This document shows positions 55,302-64,000 of a DNA stretch of 64,000 nucleotides, piece by piece. How positions within the stretch are numbered: position 1 is the first letter of the stretch; every line of letters starts with the position of its first letter. The DNA lies in contig CM072516.1 in NCBI GenBank assembly GCA_036898135.1, positions 24,945,244 through 25,009,243 of the forward strand. The letters run 5' to 3'. The notes beneath the pieces are model-generated. The model was given only the letters and a program-made list of their open reading frames with translations. It was not told the DNA's origin and ran no database searches. The translations under genes were made by a program, and so were the position numbers. The stretch is from Oncomelania hupensis (lineage: Eukaryota > Mollusca > Gastropoda > Littorinimorpha > Pomatiopsidae).

Positions 55302-55849
55302 TTTTGGGGGTCAAGCCGCGATTCACGCCATAGCCAAGGGTTCAACTGCTACAACAAGCGAGTCAACGTTACGAGAGGCAGTCATCGAGGGTAGCCGCCA
55401 ACGAGTTGCGTCGAGAGGGGCCAACACACTGGGACTACATCACCGATAGATTCGGGTTGACTGCAAGGGCGTGTAGTCGCTGAAGAGTTGCTTCGTGAGC
55501 GAACAACAGATCGGGACTACGTTGCTGCCGCAAGACTACGTCGAGGGTCAGTCTCGGAGCTACATCGCCAGTATTAGAGAGAGCGACGAGCGGACGTCGC
55601 GTCTACTTCAGCACAGGAACGTATACATCAACACCAGCGTGGTGCAGCGTCGCATACGACGAGGACAGCGGGGCCTGCGTCAGCGAAGGCGACTAGTGGC
55701 AAGCATCAGCGCTACTGCAGAAAGCGTGCTGTTCTAGAACAGTCTAGAAAGGTACAGCACAGTAAAGAACCTTCCAGTCAAGAACTTTCCAGAAAAGAAC
55801 TTTCCAGAAAAGAACTTTCCAGAAAAGAACTTTCCAGAAAAGCATCAAG
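55302..55849 (+). other. Leader of element 2 with a primer-binding-site candidate
   Basis: Three bases inside the LTR the sequence reads TGGGGGTCAAGCCGCG, the usual place and start (TGG) of a primer-binding site. I cannot assign the tRNA. An 80-codon frame at 55495-55737 is probably fortuitous. The end of the leader carries a 17-bp tandem repeat. Confidence 0.6.
55755..55848 (+). repeat. 17-bp tandem repeat just before the gag start
   Basis: About five copies of an AAAGAACTTTCCAGAAA-like unit end directly before the gag ATG at 55850. The unit is itself partly palindromic (TTTCC/GGAAA-like and TTTCTGGAAA). Confidence 0.85.
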
Positions 55850-58800
55850 ATGGCGGACCTCTGGCAGAAAGGGGTTGAACTAAATCTAAAAGGCAAACAG
55901 CTGACGGAGTACGTCAAATTCCAGGAGAGAATATTGCGTGAAGAAAAAGAAAGAGAATTAGAACTGAAGCGTCTGGAAATTGAAGAGCGGCGTCAAGAAA
56001 AAGAAGAGCAGCGTCGCCGAGAAGAAAGAGAAGAGCGGCGTCAAGAAAGAGAAGCAGAAGAGCAGCGACGCCGAGAAGAAAGAGAGATGGAAGAAAGACG
56101 ACTAGAAGCTGATCGTCAGTACCAGCTGGAGTTGGCACGTATCCAAAACAATCAGCATGCGCCACAAGTCGTCAGCGACCACATGGCTCCAAAATTGCCA
56201 GCTTTCGTCGACGGGAAGGACCAGATCGACAGTTATTTGGCGAGATTTGAAAGGTTTGCCAAAAGCTCTAACTGGCAACCTCAAGACTGGGCGATTCGAC
56301 TAAGTGCACTTCTGACGGGAGAAGCACTCGACGTCTACACCAGATTGTCGGACGATGACGCTAAAGACTACGACGTCTTGAAAGAGGCCCTATTGCAGTG
56401 CTACAACTTTACAGAGAAGGGCTACCGTAAACGCTTCCGTGAATGCCGGCCTAAGTCAGACGAGACACCAAAACAATTTGTGGAGCGCCTGTCATCATAT
56501 CTACACAAGTGGGTGGAATTATCAGGCAGAGGAAAGTCTTACGATAGTCTCCATGACCTGATCGTGAAGGAACAATTTCTCAATGCCTGTCACAAGGATC
56601 TAGCGACCCACTTAGAAGAACAAAAGCTGCAGACGCTTAAAGATGTGACTGAGGCTGCTGAAAGATATCTCATCGCTCATGGGAAGACCCTGGGGCCACC
56701 CAGCGCAACGAAACATTTTCAGAAGACTGCAAACCATGGGAACCAGATTCAGGGGAGTCAGACGAGCCAGAGACACACGGACTCCACGCCACCTCCCAGG
56801 GAAGGGCATTCAAGAGGATGTTTCACCTGCAACGCTACAGACCACAGAGCGGCTAACTGTCCTCAAAACCAAAGTAGCGGACAGCGGAGCAGTACGGACA
56901 ACGCAGCGGCGGGCAACCGGCAGAGGCGGTTCTCCAATCAACGGCAAACCAGTAGATCTGATCATCAGGTGTGCGGCGGAAGCGTCATTCTTCCGAGTGA
57001 GACCGAGCGCACAGCTACTCCTGCGGACGTGCAAGAGTGCATGACTGATGGCCAACTCCTCCTTGCCAACGGGAAATCCATCCCCGTCGTCGCCAGCGCA
57101 GCTGTGACCGTCCAGAACATGCCTGTTTCCAAGGGACGCGTCGGAAATCATGAAGTGACTGTTTTAAGAGACTCTGGCTGCAGTGGGGTCATCGTCAGAG
57201 AAGACCTAATCGCTAAAGAACAGTTCACTGGCGATTCAAAATGGACACTTATGGCCGACAGCAAATGTGTGAAAGCGCCAGTTGCAAAAATTCATGTCAA
57301 CACCCCTTTCTACATAGGCGAAGTCGAAGCGGTTTGCCTGAAGAAGCCGCTGTATGATTTGATGATCGGGAATATCGACGGCGCGAGACGACCCGACGAC
57401 CCCGATCCAGAGTGGAGTCCTGCCTCAACCCAACGCGTCGAAGTTGTGGAGGAGGATCCATTGCCATTTCCCGATGGAGACCTTACAGAGCTGCTACGGG
57501 ACAATGTGGTTACTCCGGCTCAGCCCTGCCGACCAGAGATCGTCGGTGCTGTTACTACCAGGGCCCAGGCCAAGAGAGACAAGACGTCTACGCCACTGAA
57601 GGTCGCCGACAACTCCAAAGCTGCCATCGTGGACAGAGATAAGCTGATCCAGCTCCAGGAAGCTGATAGCACTTTAAACAAGTACAGGAACCGCCAAGAC
57701 CACGTGACCAAAGGCAGTGGTACGGTCTATTTTGAGGTGAAGGCCAAGATCCTGTATCGAATCTTCCAGCACCCGAGGGTCAACGGAGGGAAACCACTAC
57801 GTCAAGTCTTGGTACCGTTACCCCTAAGGCGCCAGGTGATGGAAGTAGCGCATGACTCAATCATGGGAGGTCACCTAGGTATCAAGAAGACGTCGGATAG
57901 AATCCAGGCGGTGTTCTACTGGCCAGGACTTCATGCGGACGTCAGCCGTTTCTGCCGATCATGTGACATTTGCCAGAAGACCATACCTCGAGGAAGGGTC
58001 CCGAAAGTGCCTATGCAGAGGATGCCTCTGATCGACCGACCTTTCAAGAGGGTGGCCTTAGACTTAATCGGCGAAATAAGACCTCCGAGTGAAGAAGGTC
58101 ATCGATGGGTACTGACTTTAGTAGACTATGCGACTCGGTACCCAGAAGCAGTGCCACTGAAGAAGATTGACACTGAAACTGTAGCAGAGGCACTGGTGGA
58201 CATGTTCAGTAGACTTGGAGTGCCTGAAGAAATTCTGACAGACCTCGGGACGCAGTTCGTCTCTGACTGCATGAAGGAGGTCAACAGACTGCTGAGCATC
58301 CGGCATTTGACTACGACACCCTACCATCCAATGTGCAACGGGCTTGTCGAAAAGTTCAATGCTACGCTGAAGTCCACCCTGAAGAAACTGTGCAGCGAGC
58401 AGCCCAGACAATGGCATCGCTATATCAACGCCTTACTTTTCGCCTACAGAGAAGTACCGCAGGAGTCCACCGGCTTTTCTCCGTTCGAGCTGCTGTACGG
58501 AAGAACCATCCGAGGGCCGATGCACATCCTGAAAGAACTGTGGACGAAAGAAGTAGACACCCCAGAGGTGAAGAACAGCTACCAGTACGTGTTTGAGCTA
58601 CGGGAGAAGCTGGAGCAGACTCTCGAGATAGCCAGAGAAAACCTGAAGAAGTCCCAGGACTGTGGAAAGCACTACTACGATCGTAGGGCTGTGAACAGGA
58701 AGTTTAAACCTGGCAACAAAGTGCTGGTGCTGCTACCTACTGATCATAATAAGTTGCTGATGCAGTGGAAAGGCCCGTACGAAGTGGAGACCGTGGTGGG

Positions 58801-58915
58801 AATCAACGACTACAAGGTGAAGGTCGGCCAGCATTCCAAGATATACCACGCCAACCTCCTTAAGCTGTACGTGGAAAGGCCATCAGAGACTGTGCAGCAA
58901 CAGCAGCTGAGATAG
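55850..58915 (+). CDS. gag-pol: Gag-protease-integrase polyprotein of element 2
   Basis: The frame is 1021 residues and starts at the ATG in CAAGATGGC, a good context. Layout: Glu/Arg-rich coiled coil 25-90; capsid 115-285 with a SCAN-like segment (YRKRFRECR, LIVKEQFLNACHKDLATHLE); CCHC knuckle CFTCNATDHRAANC near 324; protease motif DSGCSG near 441; integrase HHCC finger 667-710 ending CRSCDICQK; catalytic Asp in ALDLIGE near 737, Asp in LTDLGTQF near 797 and Glu in NGLVEKFN near 832; C-terminal integrase domain to about 1005 (YHANLLKLY). Reverse transcriptase should follow in the same polyprotein, but the frame stops at 58915. Its protease has DSG where element 1 has DTG. Confidence 0.9.
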   Translation: MADLWQKGVELNLKGKQLTEYVKFQERILREEKERELELKRLEIEERRQEKEEQRRREEREERRQEREAEEQRRREEREMEERRLEADRQYQLELARIQNNQHAPQVVSDHMAPKLPAFVDGKDQIDSYLARFERFAKSSNWQPQDWAIRLSALLTGEALDVYTRLSDDDAKDYDVLKEALLQCYNFTEKGYRKRFRECRPKSDETPKQFVERLSSYLHKWVELSGRGKSYDSLHDLIVKEQFLNACHKDLATHLEEQKLQTLKDVTEAAERYLIAHGKTLGPPSATKHFQKTANHGNQIQGSQTSQRHTDSTPPPREGHSRGCFTCNATDHRAANCPQNQSSGQRSSTDNAAAGNRQRRFSNQRQTSRSDHQVCGGSVILPSETERTATPADVQECMTDGQLLLANGKSIPVVASAAVTVQNMPVSKGRVGNHEVTVLRDSGCSGVIVREDLIAKEQFTGDSKWTLMADSKCVKAPVAKIHVNTPFYIGEVEAVCLKKPLYDLMIGNIDGARRPDDPDPEWSPASTQRVEVVEEDPLPFPDGDLTELLRDNVVTPAQPCRPEIVGAVTTRAQAKRDKTSTPLKVADNSKAAIVDRDKLIQLQEADSTLNKYRNRQDHVTKGSGTVYFEVKAKILYRIFQHPRVNGGKPLRQVLVPLPLRRQVMEVAHDSIMGGHLGIKKTSDRIQAVFYWPGLHADVSRFCRSCDICQKTIPRGRVPKVPMQRMPLIDRPFKRVALDLIGEIRPPSEEGHRWVLTLVDYATRYPEAVPLKKIDTETVAEALVDMFSRLGVPEEILTDLGTQFVSDCMKEVNRLLSIRHLTTTPYHPMCNGLVEKFNATLKSTLKKLCSEQPRQWHRYINALLFAYREVPQESTGFSPFELLYGRTIRGPMHILKELWTKEVDTPEVKNSYQYVFELREKLEQTLEIARENLKKSQDCGKHYYDRRAVNRKFKPGNKVLVLLPTDHNKLLMQWKGPYEVETVVGINDYKVKVGQHSKIYHANLLKLYVERPSETVQQQQLR

Positions 58916-60368
58916 ACGACAGCTTTGACAGCGAGGAACTGTTGGAACTGGAGACTTCCACAGCAAAGAAGGCATCGATGATGTTAAGCTAGGACCAGGC
59001 TTGACGGAAGGTCAAAAGATGGAGCTCAAGGACCTTATGGGCGAGTTTCCCCCCGTAACTTCAGCGATGTCCCAGGCTCTACGACTTTGGTCGAACATGA
59101 AGTCCACCTCACTTCGAATATTCCCGTTCGATCAAAACCCTTCCCGATCCCTTTCAAGGCCCGTGAATCCTTGAGGAAAGACATCGATGAGATGCTGAAG
59201 ATGGGCATCATCAGGGAGTCCAGTTCCCCCTGTCGTGGTCGTGAAGAAGAAGGACGGGAGCAACAGAGTATGCATCGACTACAGAAAGGTTAATAAGATC
59301 ACCGTCTTCGATCCCGAGCCGATGCCTACGGCAGCAGACCTCTTCCGCCAATTATCGGGGAGTAAAATCTTCTCAAAAATTGACCTCAGCAAGGGTTATT
59401 GGCAAGTCCCCGTGCGTCAACAGGACATACCAAAGACTGCTTTCATAACTCCTGATGGGACGTACGAGTGCCTAAGGATGCCCTTTGGCATGGTCAACAG
59501 CGGAGCTACCCTGAAGAGAGGTATGAGGAAGATGCTCAAAGGGATGGACAACGTCGTGTGTTACTGGGACGACCTGCTAGTCCACACCCAGACCTGGAAG
59601 GAGCATCTGCAGACCTTGAGGGAGCTGTTCCACCGTCTTCAAGAGGCCAACCTGACCGTGAGACCCAGTAAGTGCATTCTGGGAACTGACAACGTAGACT
59701 TTATTGGCCATTCGCTGAAAGAAGGACAAAAGGGGCTTCTGCTAGAAAACGTCACCAAAATTCTGAATGCTCCACGTCCCCAAACCAAGAAGCAGGTGCG
59801 ATCTTTCCTGGGGTTGGCTGGATATTACAGGGAGTTTGTACCGAATTACTCCGCCATCACAGCACCCTTGTCGGACCTGGTGCGGAAAGGCTGTCCTAAT
59901 CAAGTGGAGTGGGGACCGTCTCAGGAGAAGGCATACCAGACTGTGCGCGACCTCCTTTCGAAGGATCCGGTGCTACGACTGCCCGACACTTCCAAGGTAT
60001 TCGTCTTAAGAACAGACGCAGCGGACGAAGGCATCGGCGCCATACTGATGCAAGAACACGAAGGGAAACTATTTCCGGTCAGTTACGCCAGCAAGAAGCT
60101 GTCCAGGGCTGAGAAAAATTATTCGACCATGGAGAAAGAGTGCCTTGCCATCATATGGGGAATCCGGAAGTTCGAACTGTACCTTCAAGGAGTGAAGTTC
60201 GTGCTGCAGACTGATCACAAGCCGTTAACTTACTTGAACTCTGCCAAGTTTGTGAACAGTCGCATCATGAGATGGGCTATGTACTTGCAGAACTTTAACA
60301 TGCGAGTAGAATCTATCAAAGGATCAGACAATCTTGGTGCGGACTTTCTCAGCAGAGTATGTGAGTAA
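58916..60368 (+). pseudogene. pol: Reverse transcriptase-RNase H of element 2, frame disrupted
   Basis: After the stop at 58915 the RT N-terminus is found in one frame (59087-59225, with IPFKARESLRKDIDEMLKMG). The frame shifts near 59225-59235, and the main RT-RH frame runs 59235-60368. Visible motifs: VCIDYRKVNKITVFD, FSKIDLSKGYWQVPV, MPFGMVNSGATL, YWDDLLVHT (catalytic YWDD near 59562), SFLGLAGYYREFVPNY, and RNase H with RTDAADEGIGA, EKECLAIIWGI and QTDHKPLTYL. At least two frame changes separate it from gag. The domains themselves are intact, and the damage is limited to the linker and fingers region. Confidence 0.88.
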
Positions 60369-60473
60369 AGAACAATGACAGTATCCAGAAAGACTGAAAT
60401 AAGTTTTAATTTCTGATTTTGTTTGTGCATTGCGTTTCAACGTTGTTGAAAGAAATTAGGTAAATTTCTTCTT

Positions 60474-60483
60474 GAGTGGGGGG
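60474..60483 (+). promoter_or_regulatory. Polypurine tract of element 2
   Basis: GAGTGGGGGG followed by TTA precedes the 3' LTR start at 60487. It has the same form and spacing as in element 1. Confidence 0.8.
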
Positions 60484-60486
60484 TTA

Positions 60487-61173
60487 TGTTACGTTGAGAC
60501 GCTCATGTTGGTGCGTGTGAAATGCGCACGATATTATGTGTGAAGCGCATGCAATGGTAGGCTTGTGTGTGACGCGCGCGATAGATCTTTTCGTTTTATT
60601 TTGCAACGCATGCAGTAATAGAGTGTATTTATCTTTGATTTGATTTTGCGTTGTTATTAGTAGAGACTTTGTGTAACGTTAGTGTTTTTAGTTGGTCGAT
60701 ATTGTTTGAGAATTTTCGGGAATCAGTTGTTTACTATCGATCGAAGCGTGTGGATTATTCTGTTGGTTACCATGGAAGCTTCCATTCCAAATGAGGTTGT
60801 ATGACGTGAGTCACGTGATGATGAAATTAATTTTGATTGGTTGTGGTGTTTTATATAGGATTATTCTCGTTTATTCCCGTATATGTAGAGAGACTATATA
60901 AGCGCCGCACTGTTAAAAAAGTTGAGAGGTTGATTGTTGTTGATAGTGAATTGGAAAGTAAATTTGAGAGTGGAAAGGCGATTGAGCGATTGTATGCAGT
61001 TGTTGATGTGTGCTGAATAAAAGTGGAAAACTTCATACGTCGACTTTGTGACTTGTATGCTGCTTGGACGGGTTGCGTGAATAAACGAATCTGAGTTACA
61101 CCCTATCAGGAATTCAGCATTGGGGCTGAATCAGATACTGATAGAAAACACCATCATCAAACTGAGTGTAACA
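60487..61173 (+). repeat. 3' LTR of element 2
   Basis: A direct repeat of 54615-55301. The three differences I found are all A/G changes, at 60542, 60667 and 60855. Confidence 0.95.
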
Positions 61174-61178
61174 GGCGC

Positions 61179-61580
61179 AGTGTCTCATGTGTTTACTTTA
61201 AAAATATATTTTTATTTAGGCAAATACTCACCTCTTAGCGTGAATCAGACATTTTACAACTTTTGGCGCAACGTTGATCTCGACCTCAGATGCGCTTCAA
61301 TGGATGAACAGAACGCTACAAGTTTAAATAGCGTCACTGCTATGAAATAGCGCAATAGCAACTTCAAACTAGAGCTGAGCGGCTTAAATTAAAGCAGGAT
61401 CGAATTGAAGCAGCCCAAGACGGCCAACTTGCGCGCGGTAGAACGCCACTGATGTAAGGCATCATTCCTACCATGATATTGTTGATCACGAATTAATTAA
61501 ATCCCCTCTGTGCAATCCGGTTGCATTCCATTTTGGTGGCATCAATCTGCTGATGGGTTTGCAACCCGTCATACAGAATT
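61179..61580. other. Non-coding flank
   Basis: A short minus-strand frame (61493-61580, QILYDGLQTHQQIDATKMEC) looks less random than its neighbours, but I recognise no domain and see no clear splice pair. Confidence 0.35.
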
Positions 61581-61581
61581 T

Positions 61582-61635
61582 GGAGAGAGAGAGAGAAAGA
61601 GAAAGAGAGAGAGAGGGAGGGAGAGAGAGAGAAGA
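61582..61635. repeat. (GA)n tract
   Basis: Interrupted GA repeat; the overlapping Ser/Leu frame is low-complexity. Confidence 0.9.
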
Positions 61636-61915
61636 ATGGGTGGGACAGGGGTGTGATGTGGTGGGGATGGATGGAGGAGCGGGAGAGGTGACAAACTTCA
61701 GTTAGCAGGTACACAGTGACTGACAAGCACAGGTAACACCTTAATAAAAGGAAAGTGCAGCATTTGGCGAGCGAATGACAGAAGAGAGAAACAAGGTGGC
61801 AAGGCATTCAAATGCATCTCCAGGCACTCACACACACATCTGAAAAAGAGCAGTTTAAAAAGTGCTAATTTTCGTACGCCTATTCGGCCTGGGTTTATCC
61901 AAAAGATACAAAATG

Positions 61916-62334
61916 AATATGTGGTATGATTTACCATGTTTGGAATATGTGGTATGATTTACAATGTTTGGAATATGTGGTATGATTTACCATGTTTGGA
62001 ATATGTGGTATGATTTACCATGTTTGGAATATGTGGTATGATTTACCATGTTTGGAATATGTGGTATGATTTACCATGTTTGGAATATGTGGTAGGATTT
62101 ACCCTGTTTGGAATAGGTGGTATGATTTACAATGGAATAGGTGGTATGATTTACCATGTTTGGAATAGGTGGCATGATTTACCATATTTGGAATAGGTGG
62201 TATGATATACCATGTTTGGAATATGTGGTATGATTTACCATGTTTGGAATATGTGGTATGATTTACCATGTTTGGAATATGTGGTATGATTTACAATGTT
62301 TGGAATATGTGGTATGATTTACAATGTTTGGAAA
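61916..62334 (+). repeat. 28-bp minisatellite, about 15 copies
   Basis: The unit contains TATGTGGTATGATTTACC and ATGTTTGGAA. Most copies differ at one or two positions (ATATGTGG or ATAGGTGG; ACCATG or ACAATG), and one unit near 62130 is shorter. Confidence 0.95.
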
Positions 62335-63675
62335 TATCTCGACCTTTTGACAAAGTGCAAATAGGAACTATTCAAAGGTTAAGCAGTAGTTAAATTAATT
62401 TTATCTGCATAGTAAAAAGAAAAAAAAATCGCCCAGCCATATTTTAAATAGAAAACAACAACAACAACACGCAACTAAAGCCGTGTTTTGAAGAGCAAAT
62501 TCAAAACCTAACTGACGGACCGACCGACTAATGGACTAACACTGAAAGGCTGGCCATGAGTTGAAGTACCTATATAGGCATAATCATCCAAATAGCCTAA
62601 GCCGTTTTGAGATAAAGGACAAAAACCTGTTTATCAAGAAATTGATCCAGCGACTTTGACTTTGAGGTAGAGCAAACACATTTGCACGGAAGACTATCCA
62701 TTAACCAAGGCAATGCTCCAATGACGTTTGGTAAAAACCCGTTCAGGGGCTCATCGGTTTTGGTATGCAACGACCGACGGACACGCGAACGGAAGGACGG
62801 ACCGACTTTTGACTGGTCTGATTTGGACTATTTCAAAGTATTTCCAGGTATTATCTCGTCTGGAAATACAGGAAGAAAGAACGAAGAGCGACGTTGCTAC
62901 AACAGGAGGGAGATTTGGTGGGGAGGGGGTGGGTGGGAGGAGGAAGGGGGATACAACAGGAAGCGAGAGTTGACAGACAACACAATATGGAGTCGAGTTT
63001 AGCGTGACAAAGGCCGTGATTGGGCTCTGTTTATACACCAACAGAAAGCGATCTGGCCTGCTTGCGGTGCGGAAGAGGTTGCTAAAAGGGCCACAAGTGC
63101 TTAACGCAACACAGTTGTCATAAATATGCAAGATGGATGGATCGGCACTCAGCATGCAATAGTGGTATGGAGAGTGTAAATGCAACACTCCAATCAGGCG
63201 GTGATCCTCACAGATATGAAAGAAGATATATGGAAATTCAGGGAAATCGCCTTGTTGTGGTAGATATAATAATTCTGATGCTGGTAGTGAACGAGGATCT
63301 AAGGACTACTGTTGTAATTTTGTTTTGATTACTATATAATTAGAACAACGCCCAACTTACGGGGACCTTGTCGACGCGAGATTTTCTTAATGTAATGATT
63401 CTTTAATACGGTTGGTCATCTCCCCGATTAGTCTCTGGTGGCACTAAGATCTTATAAAATTACATATAATTATTTAATTATCCAGCTCCAGACCTTCAGG
63501 TGCCGTTATGGTTTAAAAGAGAGACATCTCTAACGTCTCTATAGTGACCGAGACCTGATACAGTTATATCTTAGCAGCTGCATCCGGAGTCTTTGTGCCG
63601 GACCTTAGATGTTAGCGAAAAGGAAATGCTGTTGTTTGTAGATTATAGTCACACGACACTTTCGCATATAGGTGA
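62335..63675. other. Non-coding stretch
   Basis: A G-rich block at 62910-62955 is the only feature. Frames at 62682-63002 and 62751-63188 have no domain. Confidence 0.5.
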
Positions 63676-63815
63676 CTACTGGACCGATTTATACTGACAC
63701 CAGCGGGCCAGTGTTGGTAAAGGGGAAATAATATGATCACACGTGACCAATCCATTCGAACCAGCGACCTTTCGGTTACTAGCAAGACGCTCTTACCAAC
63801 TGAGCTACCCGGCCC
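63676..63815 (-). mobile_element. tRNA-derived SINE head
   Basis: On the minus strand GGGGCCGGGTAGCTCAGTTG has a good A box, GGTTCGAAT is a B box, and the loop would carry an AGT anticodon (Thr). The anticodon stem is mispaired and the 3' acceptor strand is absent, so this is not a working tRNA. The body continues to about 63676, and a GCGCTATACAAGAG-type SINE end lies at 63828-63850. Confidence 0.6.
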
Positions 63816-64000
63816 CGCCAAGGAAATGCTCTTGTATAGCGCACTTACATATTTAACATTTTATCCGGAGTTCACCACAAATTTAGCTTTGTACGTAAAG
63901 AAGACGAGACCGAGCTACAAGCCAAAAGAGACGCCACACACCGGATTAAAAGGCTCCCTATACAACTGTATTTATTGTGCTGAAAGCTTCAGCAAGGGTT
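63816..64000. other. Window end, non-coding
   Basis: Apart from the GCGCTATACAAGAG SINE signature at 63828-63850 (minus) I see nothing. Confidence 0.45.

Larger units (their letters stand above)
54615..61173 (+). mobile_element. Gmr1-type Ty3/gypsy LTR retrotransposon (element 2), pol broken
   Basis: The element is 6559 bp with 687-bp LTRs starting TGTTAC and ending GTAACA, and GGCGC at both flanks (54610-54614 and 61174-61178). The order is leader, gag-PR-IN frame, RT-RH frame, polypurine tract. Integrase again precedes reverse transcriptase. The LTRs differ at about three of 687 positions, all A/G, so the insertion is young, yet the region between integrase and reverse transcriptase has lost its frame. 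Its LTRs are unrelated to those of element 1. Confidence 0.92.

Noticed and set aside
2758..60368. Envelope gene in either LTR element
   Set aside because: Only 50-120 bases lie between the RNase H end and the 3' LTR in each, too short for one.
61493..61580. Possible host exon (minus)
   Set aside because: The end of the frame looks protein-like, but I found no matching acceptor and donor pair and no recognisable family.
61916..62334. CRISPR-like repeat array
   Set aside because: The 28-bp units are directly adjacent, with no spacers, in a eukaryotic genome.
63760..63812. Possible tRNA-Thr gene (minus)
   Set aside because: The anticodon stem is mispaired and the acceptor 3' strand is missing, so it is a SINE head.

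Overview
This is a stretch of a repeat-rich animal nuclear genome. It has split exons with GT/AG splice sites, non-LTR and LTR retrotransposons, tRNA-derived SINEs and abundant microsatellites, and no operons. The mix of repeats and the sequence of the one host gene fit an invertebrate, probably a mollusc such as a marine gastropod. That assignment is inference.

Host gene: three exons on the minus strand (37211-37310, 24174-24218 and 22211-22351) join in phase into part of the pseudokinase domain of SCYL2, a clathrin-vesicle-associated SCY1-like protein. The introns are about 13.0 kb and 1.96 kb. I could not find the exons upstream or downstream, so the gene probably extends past both sides of the recognised block.

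LTR retrotransposons: two Ty3/gypsy-class elements have integrase upstream of reverse transcriptase, the Gmr1-type order. Element 1 (975-9634, minus) has 1730-bp LTRs that look identical, one long open gag-pol frame, a tRNA-Leu-like primer-binding site and a CACAC target duplication. Element 2 (54615-61173, plus) has 687-bp LTRs with about three differences and a GGCGC target duplication, but its pol is broken by frameshifts. A third LTR family is present as a solo LTR at 16126-17660 (duplication GTGGT) and as a diverged second copy at 48263-49803.

Non-LTR elements: an RTE-like LINE with a (GGATA)n-type 3' tail occurs six times, one copy nearly complete (44839-47800). A 5'-truncated I-clade LINE with an RNase H domain and a (TAA)n tail lies at 27441-29640, between pieces of another LINE family.

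Most notable is a family I do not recognise, here called the H-retroposon: about 580-715 bp, non-coding, hairpins near both ends and a variable 4-5-bp repeat tail. There are nine long copies and two stubs of about 50-65 bp, most with clear target-site duplications. A second family, here called m, is seen only as 48-68-bp stubs; two of them were inserted one after the other at the same 10-bp target. H copies and RTE LINEs are nested in each other in both directions, so both were active over the same period.

The rest is intronic or intergenic DNA with microsatellites, three minisatellites, a 65-bp near-perfect palindrome and several tRNA-derived SINE pieces.
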